64,000 nucleotides of DNA, from NCBI GenBank assembly GCA_012270975.1, contig JAAXHH010000141.1, positions 58,335 through 122,334 on the forward strand, written 5' to 3'. The translations under genes were made by a program, and so were the position numbers. Below the pieces are notes generated by a model that saw nothing but the letters and a program-made list of their open reading frames with translations, did no database searches and was not told where the DNA came from. The DNA comes from Candidatus Latescibacterota bacterium. GTDB taxonomy: Bacteria > JAAXHH01. Below, piece after piece: positions 34,018-43,668 of this stretch (positions within the stretch are counted from its first letter, which is position 1; each line of letters opens with the position of its first letter).

Positions 34018-35538
34018 ATGACTCCCGGCGGACTGACCCCCGTCGACTGGGCCATCATCATCGGATACGCCCTGGCGACCATCTCGCTGGGTTATTACTA
34101 CAGCCGCAGGCAAAGCACCGTCAGCGAGTATTTCACCGGCGGGGGGCGCATGCCGCCGACGCTGATCGGCTTCTCGCTGTTCGCCACCCTGCTCAGCACC
34201 ATTTCCTACCTGTCCATTCCGGGCGAGGCCATCGGCAAGGGGCCCGTCTGGATGCTCAACTACCTGACGATTCCGATCATCTTCTTCGTGGTGGGCTACG
34301 GACTGATTCCCGTCTACATGCGGACGCGCGTGACGAGTGCCTACGAACTGCTGGAGGACCGGCTCGGCGTGGGCATCCGCCTGCTGGGCGCGGTGATGTT
34401 CATCCTGCTCCGACTGGTCTGGATGGCCCTGCTGATCTACCTGTCCGCCAAGGCCATGACCGTCATGCTGGGCGTGGGAGACGGCTGGATCCCCGTCATC
34501 ACCCTGGTTACCGGGCTCGTTGCGGTCATTTACACGTCGCTCGGCGGCCTGCGGGCGGTCGTGATCACCGATACACTGCAGACCTTGCTCATGCTCGGAG
34601 GCGCCATACTGGTCATCGTCACGGTCACCATGCATTTCGACGGATTCGGTTGGATCCCGGGCTCCTGGCAGCCCCACTGGGACGCACAGCCGGTCTTCAG
34701 CCTGGACCCGTCCGTGCGTCTGACCGTAATCGGATCCATGATGGCGTCCATGACCTGGGCTATCGCCACGGCCGGGGGCGATCAGACCGTAGTACAGCGT
34801 TTCATGGCGACCACCGACGCCCGGGCCGCCAGGCGCTCCTACCTGACCCAGCAACTGGTGGGGCTCTGCATCGGGGTCACCCTGTGGGTGGCGGGTTTCG
34901 CCCTCCTCGGCTTCTTCCAGGCCCAGCCCGGCCTGCTGCCCGCCGGCGCCGACCTGGACGGGCAGGCGGACCATGTCTTTCCCCACTACATCGCCTACTA
35001 CCTTCCTCCGGGCGTATCCGGGTTCGTGGTCGCCGCCATGTTCGCGGCTGCCATGTCGAGCCTGGACTCGGGGGTCAACGCGATCACGGCGGTAGTTTCG
35101 ACTGATTTCATCGCACGGTTCAGGCGGTCGCCGGCAACCGAGAAACAACTGACGCGTACGGCGAAAATGCTCGCGTTCGCTATCGGAGCCATTGTCGTCG
35201 GTGCGAGTTCGCTGATGGAACTGGTGCCGGGCAACATCACGGCGGTGACCAACAAGACCTCAAACCTGCTGACAACACCCATATTCGCCCTGTTCTTCTT
35301 CGCGTTGTTCGTGCCGTTCGCCCGCCCGGCAGGCGTCGTCGCGGGCGCCGTGTGCGGCATCCTCACCGCCTCGTTGATCGCCTTTTCCGGTCCGCTGTTC
35401 GGCATGTTGCCCGACGGGAATGACCCGGTCAGCTTCATGTGGATCAGTCCCGTGGCCCTGGTCGTGAACCTGGGGGTCGGCACGGCAGTCAGCTGGATAC
35501 TGGCGCGGAATGGGAAATCGAATCATGCAACAAGATAA
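34018..35538 (+). CDS. Sodium/solute symporter (SSS family)
   Basis: 506 residues with about 12-13 transmembrane segments of the LeuT-fold SSS family. GGGRMPP near residue 41 and the second-helix region SLFATLLSTISYLSIPG are the sodium-symporter hallmarks. It should take up a small solute using the sodium gradient; substrate cannot be deduced. ATG at 34018 has GAGG just upstream. Its last 14 bases overlap the start of the MFS-HEAT gene, which suggests coupled expression of two transporters. Confidence 0.93.
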   Translation: MTPGGLTPVDWAIIIGYALATISLGYYYSRRQSTVSEYFTGGGRMPPTLIGFSLFATLLSTISYLSIPGEAIGKGPVWMLNYLTIPIIFFVVGYGLIPVYMRTRVTSAYELLEDRLGVGIRLLGAVMFILLRLVWMALLIYLSAKAMTVMLGVGDGWIPVITLVTGLVAVIYTSLGGLRAVVITDTLQTLLMLGGAILVIVTVTMHFDGFGWIPGSWQPHWDAQPVFSLDPSVRLTVIGSMMASMTWAIATAGGDQTVVQRFMATTDARAARRSYLTQQLVGLCIGVTLWVAGFALLGFFQAQPGLLPAGADLDGQADHVFPHYIAYYLPPGVSGFVVAAMFAAAMSSLDSGVNAITAVVSTDFIARFRRSPATEKQLTRTAKMLAFAIGAIVVGASSLMELVPGNITAVTNKTSNLLTTPIFALFFFALFVPFARPAGVVAGAVCGILTASLIAFSGPLFGMLPDGNDPVSFMWISPVALVVNLGVGTAVSWILARNGKSNHATR

Positions 35539-37885
35539 GAAACTGACACGGCTGCAGACGGCGCGCGGGATGCGCATGTGGAACGTGAACGGCATGCTCG
35601 AGTCGGTCCACTCGGCGATTACCACGGGCGTCTACACCACGGGGTACGCACTGCATCTCGGCGCATCCAGCGCCATGATCGGTTTTATCTCCGCGTCGAT
35701 TTCCATCGGCCAGTTGCTTCAGGCCTTCTCGCCGCTGCTGATCGAACGCCTGCCCCGGCGCAAGGCGCTGTGTCTGTTCGCCAACGGCGTCAGTTCATCG
35801 CTCTGGCTGCCCATCGCCTTCATCCCCTTTCTCTTCTTCGAGGGATACCAGCTGTTGGCGCTCATGGCCTGCATCGCCCTGTCGAAGGCCGCCATGTCCC
35901 TGGTTTCTCCAGCGCGTCAGTCCTGGTTGACCGACCTGGTTCCCGACGAGATCCGTGGACGCTTCGTCGCCCGCCAGCGCAGTCTGACGGCGTCCGCCGG
36001 TCTGATCACGTCGGTCTGCGCGGGATTCTTCCTGAGTACGTACGCCGCGGGAGATTCACAGGAGGGCTTCAGCACCCTGTTCGTCACGGCCGTGGTCTTC
36101 TCCGGCTTCGGGGTCTGGGCCTGGTCCCGCATTCCCGAACCGCAGAAAACCGGGGGTAAGGATATACCTTCGAACCAGCTGCTTCGCCTGCCCTTCCGGC
36201 ATGGACCGTTTCGCAGATTGATGTTCCTGGTCTCGGGACGGCTCCTCATCGCGCAGATCGCCGCACCTTTCTTTACCGTCTACATGCTGCGAACGCTTGA
36301 GGTTTCTTATGCCCAGATCGCGATCTTCTCGGCCATACAGACCATTGCCACGATCATCATGAATCCCTTCTGGGGTTACCTGGCGGACAAGTACGGTTAT
36401 AAGCCGGTCATGTCGATTACCGCCGCGGGCTTGGCCGTGTTTCCGCTGGGCTGGGGATTCGTGACCCTTGAAAATTACTGGATCATGGTGCCGCTGGTAC
36501 AAGTCTGGGGCGGCAGCATGAGCGCGGGATGGAGTACCGCCCGGTTCAATCTCATCGTCAAGACGGCCCCGGCGGTCAACCGCTCCGCGTTTCTGGGATG
36601 CTACTCCGCGGTATCGAGAGGGTGCGCGGCGTGCGGTGCCGTACTGGGTGGAATAGCCGCCGACCTGTGTACCTCCATCCCCGCCGTGTCCTTTTTCGGC
36701 TACACCTTCGCGGGACTGCAATACCTGTTCCTGGCCAACGGGGTGCTTCGCATCTCCTACATGGGCTTGCTGGCCCGGTTGGCCTCCGATTCGCAGGTTT
36801 CTTCCCGAGACGTGATCAACCGCGTGCGCAAGGGTAATCCCATCGCGACCCTGTGGCACCTGGTGCGCATGGGAAAGTCGAGTAACCCATCGGTCCGGGC
36901 CCGGGCCGCCCGTGAACTCGGAGAAACCGGCAGCCACCTGGCCGTGGACGAATTGATTGCATTACTGGATGACAGCGACCGCAACGTGCGCCGGGAGGCC
37001 GTGCAGTCCCTGAGCAGGATCGGCGCGCCCGAGGCCGTGAATCCCCTGCTCGAATGCGTGGGCAACCCATCGTCGGACATCGCCGAAGAGGCCGTGGAAG
37101 CCCTGGGCGCGGTGCCTTCGTCGCTCAGCCTCAACATCCTGGTGACCCTGCTGCACGACGAACGTCCGGGAATCCGAAGAAGCGCCGTTATCGCACTGGA
37201 TCGGACCGGGGACCGGCGCGCGGAAACCGCGCTGGAAGCCCTGCTCGAGCATGAACGGGACCCCGCGATCGTCCAGTCCGCCCTGGAAACGCTGGCCCGA
37301 ATGGGCAATACCGGCATCCTGGGACGGCTTCAGGACCTCATACGGACCAGCGAAACCAGCCTCGAGCGAGGCGTGCTGGCCATGTCGGCAGGGCATCTCC
37401 TCGGCGCCCCGGATCTTCTGTACCGGTTGCTTCAGGCCGGCGAGATGGACCAGGACCGTGCGACGGTGCGGATATTCCGAACCGTCCGCCGGCAACTGGG
37501 CGGCTGGTCTCGTGTCGAACGAGATGTAAGGAACCGGTTCACGGCCGCCGTAGACGGTGCCATGAGCGCTTTCGAGCGTCAACATACCGGAGAAACGCTG
37601 AAGCGGCTCGTGGAGATCGCCAGGGCTGTCATCGGTGAAGCACATCCGGATTTGGCTGCAGGATTCGACAGCCTGGACCGTCCGGACCGACTGGACCGAC
37701 TGGACCGTGTTGCCGGTGATGCAGTGCCCGCGGAAGGATCTGCGGCGGGCACGGACGGTATCGAACTGGCGTACAGGGTGCTCGCGGACCTGGAATCCGA
37801 AGGCCGGAACAGATCCCTGCACGCCGAGGAGAGACTGCTGGCGGTGGTGGCCTTGCAAAGAATCACGGATCTGGCCACAGACTGA
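35525..37885 (+). CDS. MFS transporter fused to C-terminal HEAT repeats
   Basis: 786 residues. Residues 1-420 are an MFS transporter with about 12 helices and the RLPRRKAL loop between helices 2 and 3, plus WLTDLVPDEIRGRF-type segments. Residues 450-640 are HEAT/armadillo-like repeats (SSNPSVRARAARELGETG, SDRNVRREAVQSLSRIG, DERPGIRRSAVIALDRTG). Residues 690-730 carry a short Asp-Arg-Leu repeat. A soluble HEAT domain on an MFS protein is uncommon. It overlaps the SSS symporter by 14 bases and is convergent with the RraA-like gene. Cargo and role of the HEAT part are unknown. Confidence 0.85.
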   Translation: MQQDKKLTRLQTARGMRMWNVNGMLESVHSAITTGVYTTGYALHLGASSAMIGFISASISIGQLLQAFSPLLIERLPRRKALCLFANGVSSSLWLPIAFIPFLFFEGYQLLALMACIALSKAAMSLVSPARQSWLTDLVPDEIRGRFVARQRSLTASAGLITSVCAGFFLSTYAAGDSQEGFSTLFVTAVVFSGFGVWAWSRIPEPQKTGGKDIPSNQLLRLPFRHGPFRRLMFLVSGRLLIAQIAAPFFTVYMLRTLEVSYAQIAIFSAIQTIATIIMNPFWGYLADKYGYKPVMSITAAGLAVFPLGWGFVTLENYWIMVPLVQVWGGSMSAGWSTARFNLIVKTAPAVNRSAFLGCYSAVSRGCAACGAVLGGIAADLCTSIPAVSFFGYTFAGLQYLFLANGVLRISYMGLLARLASDSQVSSRDVINRVRKGNPIATLWHLVRMGKSSNPSVRARAARELGETGSHLAVDELIALLDDSDRNVRREAVQSLSRIGAPEAVNPLLECVGNPSSDIAEEAVEALGAVPSSLSLNILVTLLHDERPGIRRSAVIALDRTGDRRAETALEALLEHERDPAIVQSALETLARMGNTGILGRLQDLIRTSETSLERGVLAMSAGHLLGAPDLLYRLLQAGEMDQDRATVRIFRTVRRQLGGWSRVERDVRNRFTAAVDGAMSAFERQHTGETLKRLVEIARAVIGEAHPDLAAGFDSLDRPDRLDRLDRVAGDAVPAEGSAAGTDGIELAYRVLADLESEGRNRSLHAEERLLAVVALQRITDLATD

Positions 37886-37889
37886 GCAA

Positions 37890-38606
37890 TCAGCCCTTTT
37901 TCTGCTTCCACGCCTCGTATTCGGCCAGGGTCTTTTCATCGGGAGGGTAAACGCCGATGATGCTGTGCCCTTGCTGAATCTTCTGCAGGATGAAGACTTC
38001 GCGATCCTCCTGTGCCACGGCCCTGGCCGCCACTTCTTCGGCTAGGTGGCTGGGAATGACCACTATGCCTTCGGCGTCCCCCACGATGATGTCGCCTGGG
38101 AACACCGCCACACCGCCACAGGCAATGGGGCGCTGTATGTCGCTCGGATAGTGCACGCTTTTGCTGTTGTGGGCATTCATGGCCTTCGCATAGGCAGAAA
38201 GCCCGGATTCGACGATGGCCGGCGTATCCCGGAACGCGCCGTCGCTCACCACCCCCGCGGCGCCGCGCTGCAGGATTCTCGTGGCGAGGATGTCGCCCAT
38301 GACGCCGGCCCGGGTATCTCCCCGCGCGTCGATCACGAGCACCTCGCCTTGCCCGATGCTTTCGATACCGATGCGTTGCATGTCCGTCAGGTTGTCTACG
38401 GGTACGTGCGTGATGTCTTCCCGGCCGGGTATGTACCGGAGGGTAAATGCGGGACCTGCCATGCGCATGCCCTGGGCCAGGGGCGCAACGCCTTGCATAA
38501 AGGTGTTATACAGGCCGAATTCCGTGAGCACGGAAGTCAGCGTGGCCGTGCTCGGAACGAGCAGGGCTTCGATTGTTTCCCGTGATGGCGCTTGCTGTTC
38601 AGACAT
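37890..38606 (-). CDS. RraA-like family protein
   Basis: 238 residues with the RraA/demethylmenaquinone methyltransferase-like fold: VIDARGDTRAGVMGDILATR near residue 90 and RGAAGVVSDGAFRD (loop with the catalytic-type Arg/Asp pair) soon after. Members include RNase E inhibitors and 4-hydroxy-4-methyl-2-oxoglutarate or oxaloacetate lyases. Given the sugar-acid genes, an aldolase or lyase role is more likely than RNase regulation; this is inference. It ends 4 bases from the MFS-HEAT gene on the opposite strand. Confidence 0.85.
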   Translation of the reverse strand: MSEQQAPSRETIEALLVPSTATLTSVLTEFGLYNTFMQGVAPLAQGMRMAGPAFTLRYIPGREDITHVPVDNLTDMQRIGIESIGQGEVLVIDARGDTRAGVMGDILATRILQRGAAGVVSDGAFRDTPAIVESGLSAYAKAMNAHNSKSVHYPSDIQRPIACGGVAVFPGDIIVGDAEGIVVIPSHLAEEVAARAVAQEDREVFILQKIQQGHSIIGVYPPDEKTLAEYEAWKQKKG

Positions 38607-38728
38607 GGTACCGGTTCCCTTTCGCGTGTTGACCGGCGTTCTATGCCGCCGGAGGGTTAATCTGTATTCATGGTTTCCGGCCGGGTTTTCATTGCCGGAC
38701 TATCGTATCCTTACAGGTGATCAGGGTG

Positions 38729-39628
38729 CTATCGAATACGAGCCGGACCGGCGAAAGCCGCCACGGCCTCCACGTATCCGTCCGGCGAACCCGTGTCGAA
38801 ATGATCGCCGTTTATTTCCAGGGCGAAGTACGCCCGTTGAGACGCCAGCGTGGCCTGGGCCCCGGTAAGCTGCAGTTCTCCTTCTTCGGTGGCGCCGTCC
38901 CTATCCATCCGAGCCAGGCAGGCCATCAGCTCCGGCGTCATGGCGTGCAGGCCGAACCAGCAGAGGTATGTATCAGCCGGCATGCCCTCCACGCGCAGCC
39001 GTTTCCGCGCCAGGTCAGGTTCGGGTTTTTCCACCACTGTGTCGAGTTCGTAGAGCCCATTCCATCGGGGCACGGGAAGGCCCGAAACCGTACCGAAGTG
39101 TTTTATGGCATCGACGGATTTGCGGATTACACCCGAAACCGGTGCCTGCAGTTCCGCAAAGGCGTCCAGCAACTGACGCGCGCAGCACCGGTCCTCCCCG
39201 CTGAGGTACAGGTGATCGCCAAGCATGACCAGGACCGGATCGTCGCCGATCCAGGATTCCGCCCGGAGGATCGCATCGCCGAAACCCCTGGGTCGATCCT
39301 GTGTGATAATGGTCAGTCTCTCCGAAAGTTCGCCGGGGATTTCGGCCGCGGCGAGCAGGTCCGCTCGATTTCCGAACGCGGATTTTAACGGGCCGGGCAA
39401 CCGCGAGAAGTAGGCGCGAATCAGTGCCTCGTCTTCCGGCGCGATCACCAGGCCGATTTCCTCGATTCCCGCGTTGACCGCTTCCTCAATGATCAACTGC
39501 AATACGGGGCTTACCCTTCCCCGGGCGTCCACGATGGGGAACAGCGCCTTGCGCACTGCGCGGGTCGCCGGCATCATGCGAATACCGTGTCCCGCCAGGG
39601 GTATGACCGCCTTTCGGATACGTTTCAA
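38729..39628 (-). CDS. GalU-like UTP-sugar-1-phosphate uridylyltransferase
   Basis: 299 residues of the nucleotidyltransferase family close to GalU. The N-terminal signature reads IPLAGHGIRMMPATRAVRKALFPI, which keeps the layout of GalU's but changes several residues (Gly-Thr to His-Gly-Ile, one Lys to Arg), so the sugar may differ from glucose. Later the VMLGDHL metal/UTP strand and FDTGSPDGYVEA end match. TTG start at 39628. It follows the sugar kinase gene by 34 bases, and the two together would turn a free sugar into a UDP-sugar. Confidence 0.85.
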   Translation of the reverse strand: MKRIRKAVIPLAGHGIRMMPATRAVRKALFPIVDARGRVSPVLQLIIEEAVNAGIEEIGLVIAPEDEALIRAYFSRLPGPLKSAFGNRADLLAAAEIPGELSERLTIITQDRPRGFGDAILRAESWIGDDPVLVMLGDHLYLSGEDRCCARQLLDAFAELQAPVSGVIRKSVDAIKHFGTVSGLPVPRWNGLYELDTVVEKPEPDLARKRLRVEGMPADTYLCWFGLHAMTPELMACLARMDRDGATEEGELQLTGAQATLASQRAYFALEINGDHFDTGSPDGYVEAVAAFAGPARIR

Positions 39629-39662
39629 CCCTTTCCCGCTCCTTCAAATCCGCCGCGAATGC

Positions 39663-41177
39663 TCAGGTCATACGATAGACGCGGTGCCCGAACTCAAGAG
39701 CGCCGGGCGACGTTCCCGTAAAGAGTTCGGCCTCGATACCGGTCGTTTCTCCGTAACGTTCAAGCAGATGGTCCAGGTGGTCGAACATGCGGTCGTTGCC
39801 TGCGACGGCGACCGTCCCTCCCGCTCCGCCGCCCGTGATCTTGGCGCCGTAGAATCCTGCTTCCACCCCCAGTTTTCTTATTTCCCTGACGAACCAGGTC
39901 GTTTCGGTGGACCCGAGCCCGCACCGGTGCGTGTAGCTCCAGTCCGAGGCGTACATCAGGCTGCCCGCCCGCTCAAAGAGTCCCGGTTGTTCAGAAGACC
40001 CCGCCAGGCGGATGCACTCGGTGAAGTCTGTCGTCCTGCGGTTTTCGTAGACCGGGTGTTCCACCCGGCTGCGCACCTTGTACATTGTCTCGGGATCAAC
40101 GGTTGTAACGGGGTCGGGCGTATCCCCGTAGCGCCGCTTGAACGCTCGGCCCGAGATGCTCGATGGCAGCTGAGACCGGAAGGAATTCACGTATTCGGTC
40201 GTGGATATATTGCACAGGTATCCCAAGCCGTGATCCGCCACGGTACCGTTGCCGGAACGCAGATGATCCCGTATGATCGCCAGGCCCATGAACGCGCCGA
40301 TTCTGCTGTTCGTATACCTCTCGCCCCTGATTTCACGGCGGATGCCGGAGTTGATGCCGATTAACCGAACCCCATCCGGGACCGGAATCTGTTCCTGCAT
40401 GGTATGAGGCTGGCAGAGCAGGGAAAGCAAACGGCCCCGGGTTCCCATCGCGCACGTGACCTGGTCCATGATGCCGCATGCCGCGCCGACCACGTGGTTT
40501 TCCACCTTCTGGGACAGGGCTGCCAGCGTCATTCCGTCCAGGCTGGTCCCGTAGAGCAGGTTCAGGCCATGCATGGCCGCGATTTCCAACGCGGCCGACG
40601 AGGACACGCCTACCCTGAGCGGAATGTTGCTCACCAGCACCATCGTGGCGCCGTGGGGGAAGCGGTCCACGTATCCTTCCCCGTTCAACACGCTGAAAGC
40701 CCCTGCCACATAGGCCGCCCAGGTGGATTCCGGCGTCTTGGAGAAATCCCGTTTTACGGTATCGTAGTCCACGTTGTCCGTACCGGGCGCGAGGTCGTCC
40801 AGTGCCAGCGTAATGTCCGGCGACAGGCCCAAAGCGTCCACGCCGGCGCTGTGTATGACCACCTTTCGGTCATCCCGGGCCTGTATACCCATCAGAACGG
40901 CCCGGTCGAGAGTCATCTCGCAGACCAGCGAACCACTGTAGTCGGCAATGCCGCCCATGCAGTCCAGCCGCGCGGGCGCCCGGACTACGTAAATCGGTTT
41001 ATCGCGGGTGAATCGCGTCCCCAGCGGGCCGTGCGGATTCTCCGGCGCGCAGGCCAGGGCGTTTTCGAAGACCTCCGCGTCGGCGGGCAGGGGTCCACTA
41101 TTCGTCAGACAATCCAGCATCGACAGTAATCCTGCGTTTCCTGCTACCGGATAAACAGGTTGGAACCGATCCGCCAT
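39663..41177 (-). CDS. GHMP sugar kinase, L-arabinokinase/galactokinase-like
   Basis: 504 residues. GHMP motif 2 is PLRVGVSSSAALEI near residue 205 and motif 3 is KITGGGAGGTVA near 455. The galactokinase N-terminal signature (GEHTDY) is replaced by RLDCMGGIADYSGSL, which closely matches the kinase domain of plant arabinokinase and its bacterial relatives. It should phosphorylate a sugar at C1 using ATP. The first ~60 residues are an extra N-terminal stretch. It is followed by a UTP-sugar pyrophosphorylase-like gene. Start at 41177 lacks a good Shine-Dalgarno. Confidence 0.88.
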   Translation of the reverse strand: MADRFQPVYPVAGNAGLLSMLDCLTNSGPLPADAEVFENALACAPENPHGPLGTRFTRDKPIYVVRAPARLDCMGGIADYSGSLVCEMTLDRAVLMGIQARDDRKVVIHSAGVDALGLSPDITLALDDLAPGTDNVDYDTVKRDFSKTPESTWAAYVAGAFSVLNGEGYVDRFPHGATMVLVSNIPLRVGVSSSAALEIAAMHGLNLLYGTSLDGMTLAALSQKVENHVVGAACGIMDQVTCAMGTRGRLLSLLCQPHTMQEQIPVPDGVRLIGINSGIRREIRGERYTNSRIGAFMGLAIIRDHLRSGNGTVADHGLGYLCNISTTEYVNSFRSQLPSSISGRAFKRRYGDTPDPVTTVDPETMYKVRSRVEHPVYENRRTTDFTECIRLAGSSEQPGLFERAGSLMYASDWSYTHRCGLGSTETTWFVREIRKLGVEAGFYGAKITGGGAGGTVAVAGNDRMFDHLDHLLERYGETTGIEAELFTGTSPGALEFGHRVYRMT

Positions 41178-41258
41178 AATATATCGGACTGCCTCCGATA
41201 TTCAACGAAACTTTGGCAGGCAGGGCTTGAGACGCTCGTCGCTCGAACCATGATTCTG

Positions 41259-41288
41259 TTGACAGTGTCTCTTTCTGATGTGTATTTT
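41259..41288 (+). promoter_or_regulatory. Sigma-70-like promoter for pcrA cluster
   Basis: TTGACA (41259-41264), 18-base spacer, TATTTT (41283-41288). Perfect -35, 4 of 6 at -10. The start would lie near 41295, 85 bases before the pcrA ATG. It could drive the whole cluster to ptsI. Confidence 0.55.
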
Positions 41289-41379
41289 AGTCCGCGCTGC
41301 CCACCTTGGTTTCCAGATGGATGAAGCAAGCTCAAGTCCGGATAGACTGTCCCTTCACACGGCCGATCGGGAACGGTGA

Positions 41380-43611
41380 ATGAACCTCGCTGGCGAACTG
41401 AATCCCGCTCAAGTCAAGGCCGCGTCCTGTGTCGATGGACCGCTGCTGGTGCTGGCCGGCGCGGGAAGCGGCAAAACCCGGGTCTTGACCTACCGGATCG
41501 CTTACCTCGTCGAACATGTCGGCATCGATCCCTATCACATCCTGGCCGTCACGTTCACCAATAAAGCGGCATCCGAAATGAAGGACCGGATCGACCGAAT
41601 GCTCGGCCAGGGCGATGTTCCCCAGTGGGTGGGCACGTTTCATTCGCTTTCGGCCCGGATTCTTCGCCATGAGGCGGAGACCCTGGGCTTCCGCCGCGAT
41701 TTCGTTATCTACGACGGCGATGATCAACTGGCCCTGATCCGCAGGGTGATGAAGGATCTGGAGATTTGTGACAAACAAAATGCGCCGAAAGCCGTGCGCA
41801 GTCATATAAGCGGGGCGAAAGACCAGTTGATTCCCGCCCGTGAGTACAAGGATCTTTATAACGACTACTTTGAACAGCAGGTAGTTTCGCGGGTCTACGA
41901 AGCATATCAGCATGCCCTGGAGGACTGCAATGCGCTGGATTTCGACGATCTCATCATGCGGTTAGCGCTAGGTTTTGAAACACATCCTGACTTGCTGAAA
42001 CGTTACCAGGAAAGATTCCAGTATATCCTTGTGGATGAGTACCAGGACACCAACCGTGCCCAGTACGAGTGGATCGGACGATTAGCGCGCAAGTACCGCA
42101 ACCTCTGTGTGGTGGGGGACGACGACCAGTCCATCTACGCCTGGCGCGGCGCGGATATTCGTAATATCCTCGAATTTGAAAAGGACTATCCTGAAGCGCG
42201 AGTCGTCCGCCTCGAACAGAACTACCGTTCGACCCGGGTGATCCTGAAGGCAGGGAACGCAGTTATTAGCAACAACACTGGACGTAAGGGCAAAGAGCTG
42301 TGGACTGACAACCCCACCGGCGAGAAGATCTCCATTGTGGAGACCTTAGACGACCGGGACGAATCCCGGTGGATATCCCGCAAGATCCAGGAGATGCGAA
42401 CCGAAACCGGTCGGGTCCTAAGGGATTTCACACTTCTCTATCGAACCAATGCACAGTCACGGACGCTGGAGGAAGAGTTGCGCCGTGCCGGACTGCCCTA
42501 TGTGATCGTCGGTGGCGTCCGATTTTATGAACGGCAGGAAGTCAAGGACGTCCTGGCCTATCTTAAAGTCCTGATAAACGGCAGGGACGTCATTAGCTTC
42601 CGTCGCATGGTCAATACGCCCACTAGGGGGCTCGGCGCAGTAAGTGTGAATCGTATCGAAAACTTGGCCTTAACCCGTGGAATTGACTACGTCGAAGCGT
42701 TGTACCTTGCTGGACAGGCGGGGCTTAAGGGTAGAGCTTTCCGCAACGCCATGGACTTGGGACAGTTCCTGCTCCGGCTACGATCAGAACTGAATGAAAT
42801 TTCGGGAGCGGAAGCGGCAAGGCTTATTTTAGAAAAGACCGGATACCTGCGAGAACTGGAGATGGAAGCCGCGAAAAACGTGGAAGTCGAGACCCGGGTT
42901 CAGAATGTGAACGAACTCATTTCTGCACTGGAGGAGGAGACCGAAAGGCCGGCAGAAGGCCACGCTGTCATCGGGCTAGATGAATATCTGGAGAAAGTGG
43001 CCTTGGTGACCGATATCGACCGCTGGGACGATTCGGTGGACTGTGTGACTCTTATGACTTTGCACAATGCCAAGGGTCTGGAATTTCCCATCGTTTTTAT
43101 AACGGGAATGGAAGACGGACTGTTTCCAATTATTCGTGAATTGGCAGATCTAGCAGACCTTGAGGAGGAGCGACGGTTATGCTACGTGGGCATCACGCGT
43201 GCCCGGGAACGGTTGTTCCTCACCTATGCAAACTTACGGTATTCCTACTCCAACATGTCGCGAATGCCCGGCCGGCCGCCGCCCTCGCTGAGGTCCCGTT
43301 TCATCGACGAGATACCGGACGAGTTGATTTCCCGGGAAAGCACCAGCCGGTTTTATTCTCGGTCGTCGTGGCAGCAGGATGACAAATCCTCGGACACCCC
43401 GTTCGAAGACGACATCACGTCCCCCCGGATCGTGCAGACACCCATGGGCAGGATGCGGATTTCCCGGGGGCAGGATGTCAGGCACCCCGTTTGGGGCAAG
43501 GGGCGCATCATCCAGGTCGCGGGAAGCGGGGACGACCTGAGGGCGACGATCCGGTTTTCCGATACGACCAAGAAGGTGATCGTCAAGTACGCGGCGTTGG
43601 AAATGATCTAA
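41380..43611 (+). CDS. pcrA: ATP-dependent DNA helicase PcrA/UvrD
   Basis: 743 residues, superfamily 1A helicase. Motif I AGAGSGKTR, Ia TFTNKAASEM, II DEYQDTN, III GDDDQSIYAWRG, IV QNYRST, V LMTLHNAKGLEF, and VI VGITRARERL are all present in order. A C-terminal Tudor-like region closes the protein. It acts in repair and replication-fork processing. Codon use in the middle (about 41.9-43.2 kb) is less GC-rich than its flanks. First gene of a 13-gene cluster; 57 bases precede gatC. Confidence 0.95.
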   Translation: MNLAGELNPAQVKAASCVDGPLLVLAGAGSGKTRVLTYRIAYLVEHVGIDPYHILAVTFTNKAASEMKDRIDRMLGQGDVPQWVGTFHSLSARILRHEAETLGFRRDFVIYDGDDQLALIRRVMKDLEICDKQNAPKAVRSHISGAKDQLIPAREYKDLYNDYFEQQVVSRVYEAYQHALEDCNALDFDDLIMRLALGFETHPDLLKRYQERFQYILVDEYQDTNRAQYEWIGRLARKYRNLCVVGDDDQSIYAWRGADIRNILEFEKDYPEARVVRLEQNYRSTRVILKAGNAVISNNTGRKGKELWTDNPTGEKISIVETLDDRDESRWISRKIQEMRTETGRVLRDFTLLYRTNAQSRTLEEELRRAGLPYVIVGGVRFYERQEVKDVLAYLKVLINGRDVISFRRMVNTPTRGLGAVSVNRIENLALTRGIDYVEALYLAGQAGLKGRAFRNAMDLGQFLLRLRSELNEISGAEAARLILEKTGYLRELEMEAAKNVEVETRVQNVNELISALEEETERPAEGHAVIGLDEYLEKVALVTDIDRWDDSVDCVTLMTLHNAKGLEFPIVFITGMEDGLFPIIRELADLADLEEERRLCYVGITRARERLFLTYANLRYSYSNMSRMPGRPPPSLRSRFIDEIPDELISRESTSRFYSRSSWQQDDKSSDTPFEDDITSPRIVQTPMGRMRISRGQDVRHPVWGKGRIIQVAGSGDDLRATIRFSDTTKKVIVKYAALEMI

Positions 43612-43668
43612 TCGAATACCCGGTTGAACAGGCGCCGGCAGAGGACGGTGTCTGGAAAGAGGCATATC

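Noticed and set aside
36090..36140. Possible frameshift at the MFS-HEAT fusion
   Set aside because: The frame runs continuously with good codon use through the MFS domain into the HEAT repeats, so no frameshift is needed.
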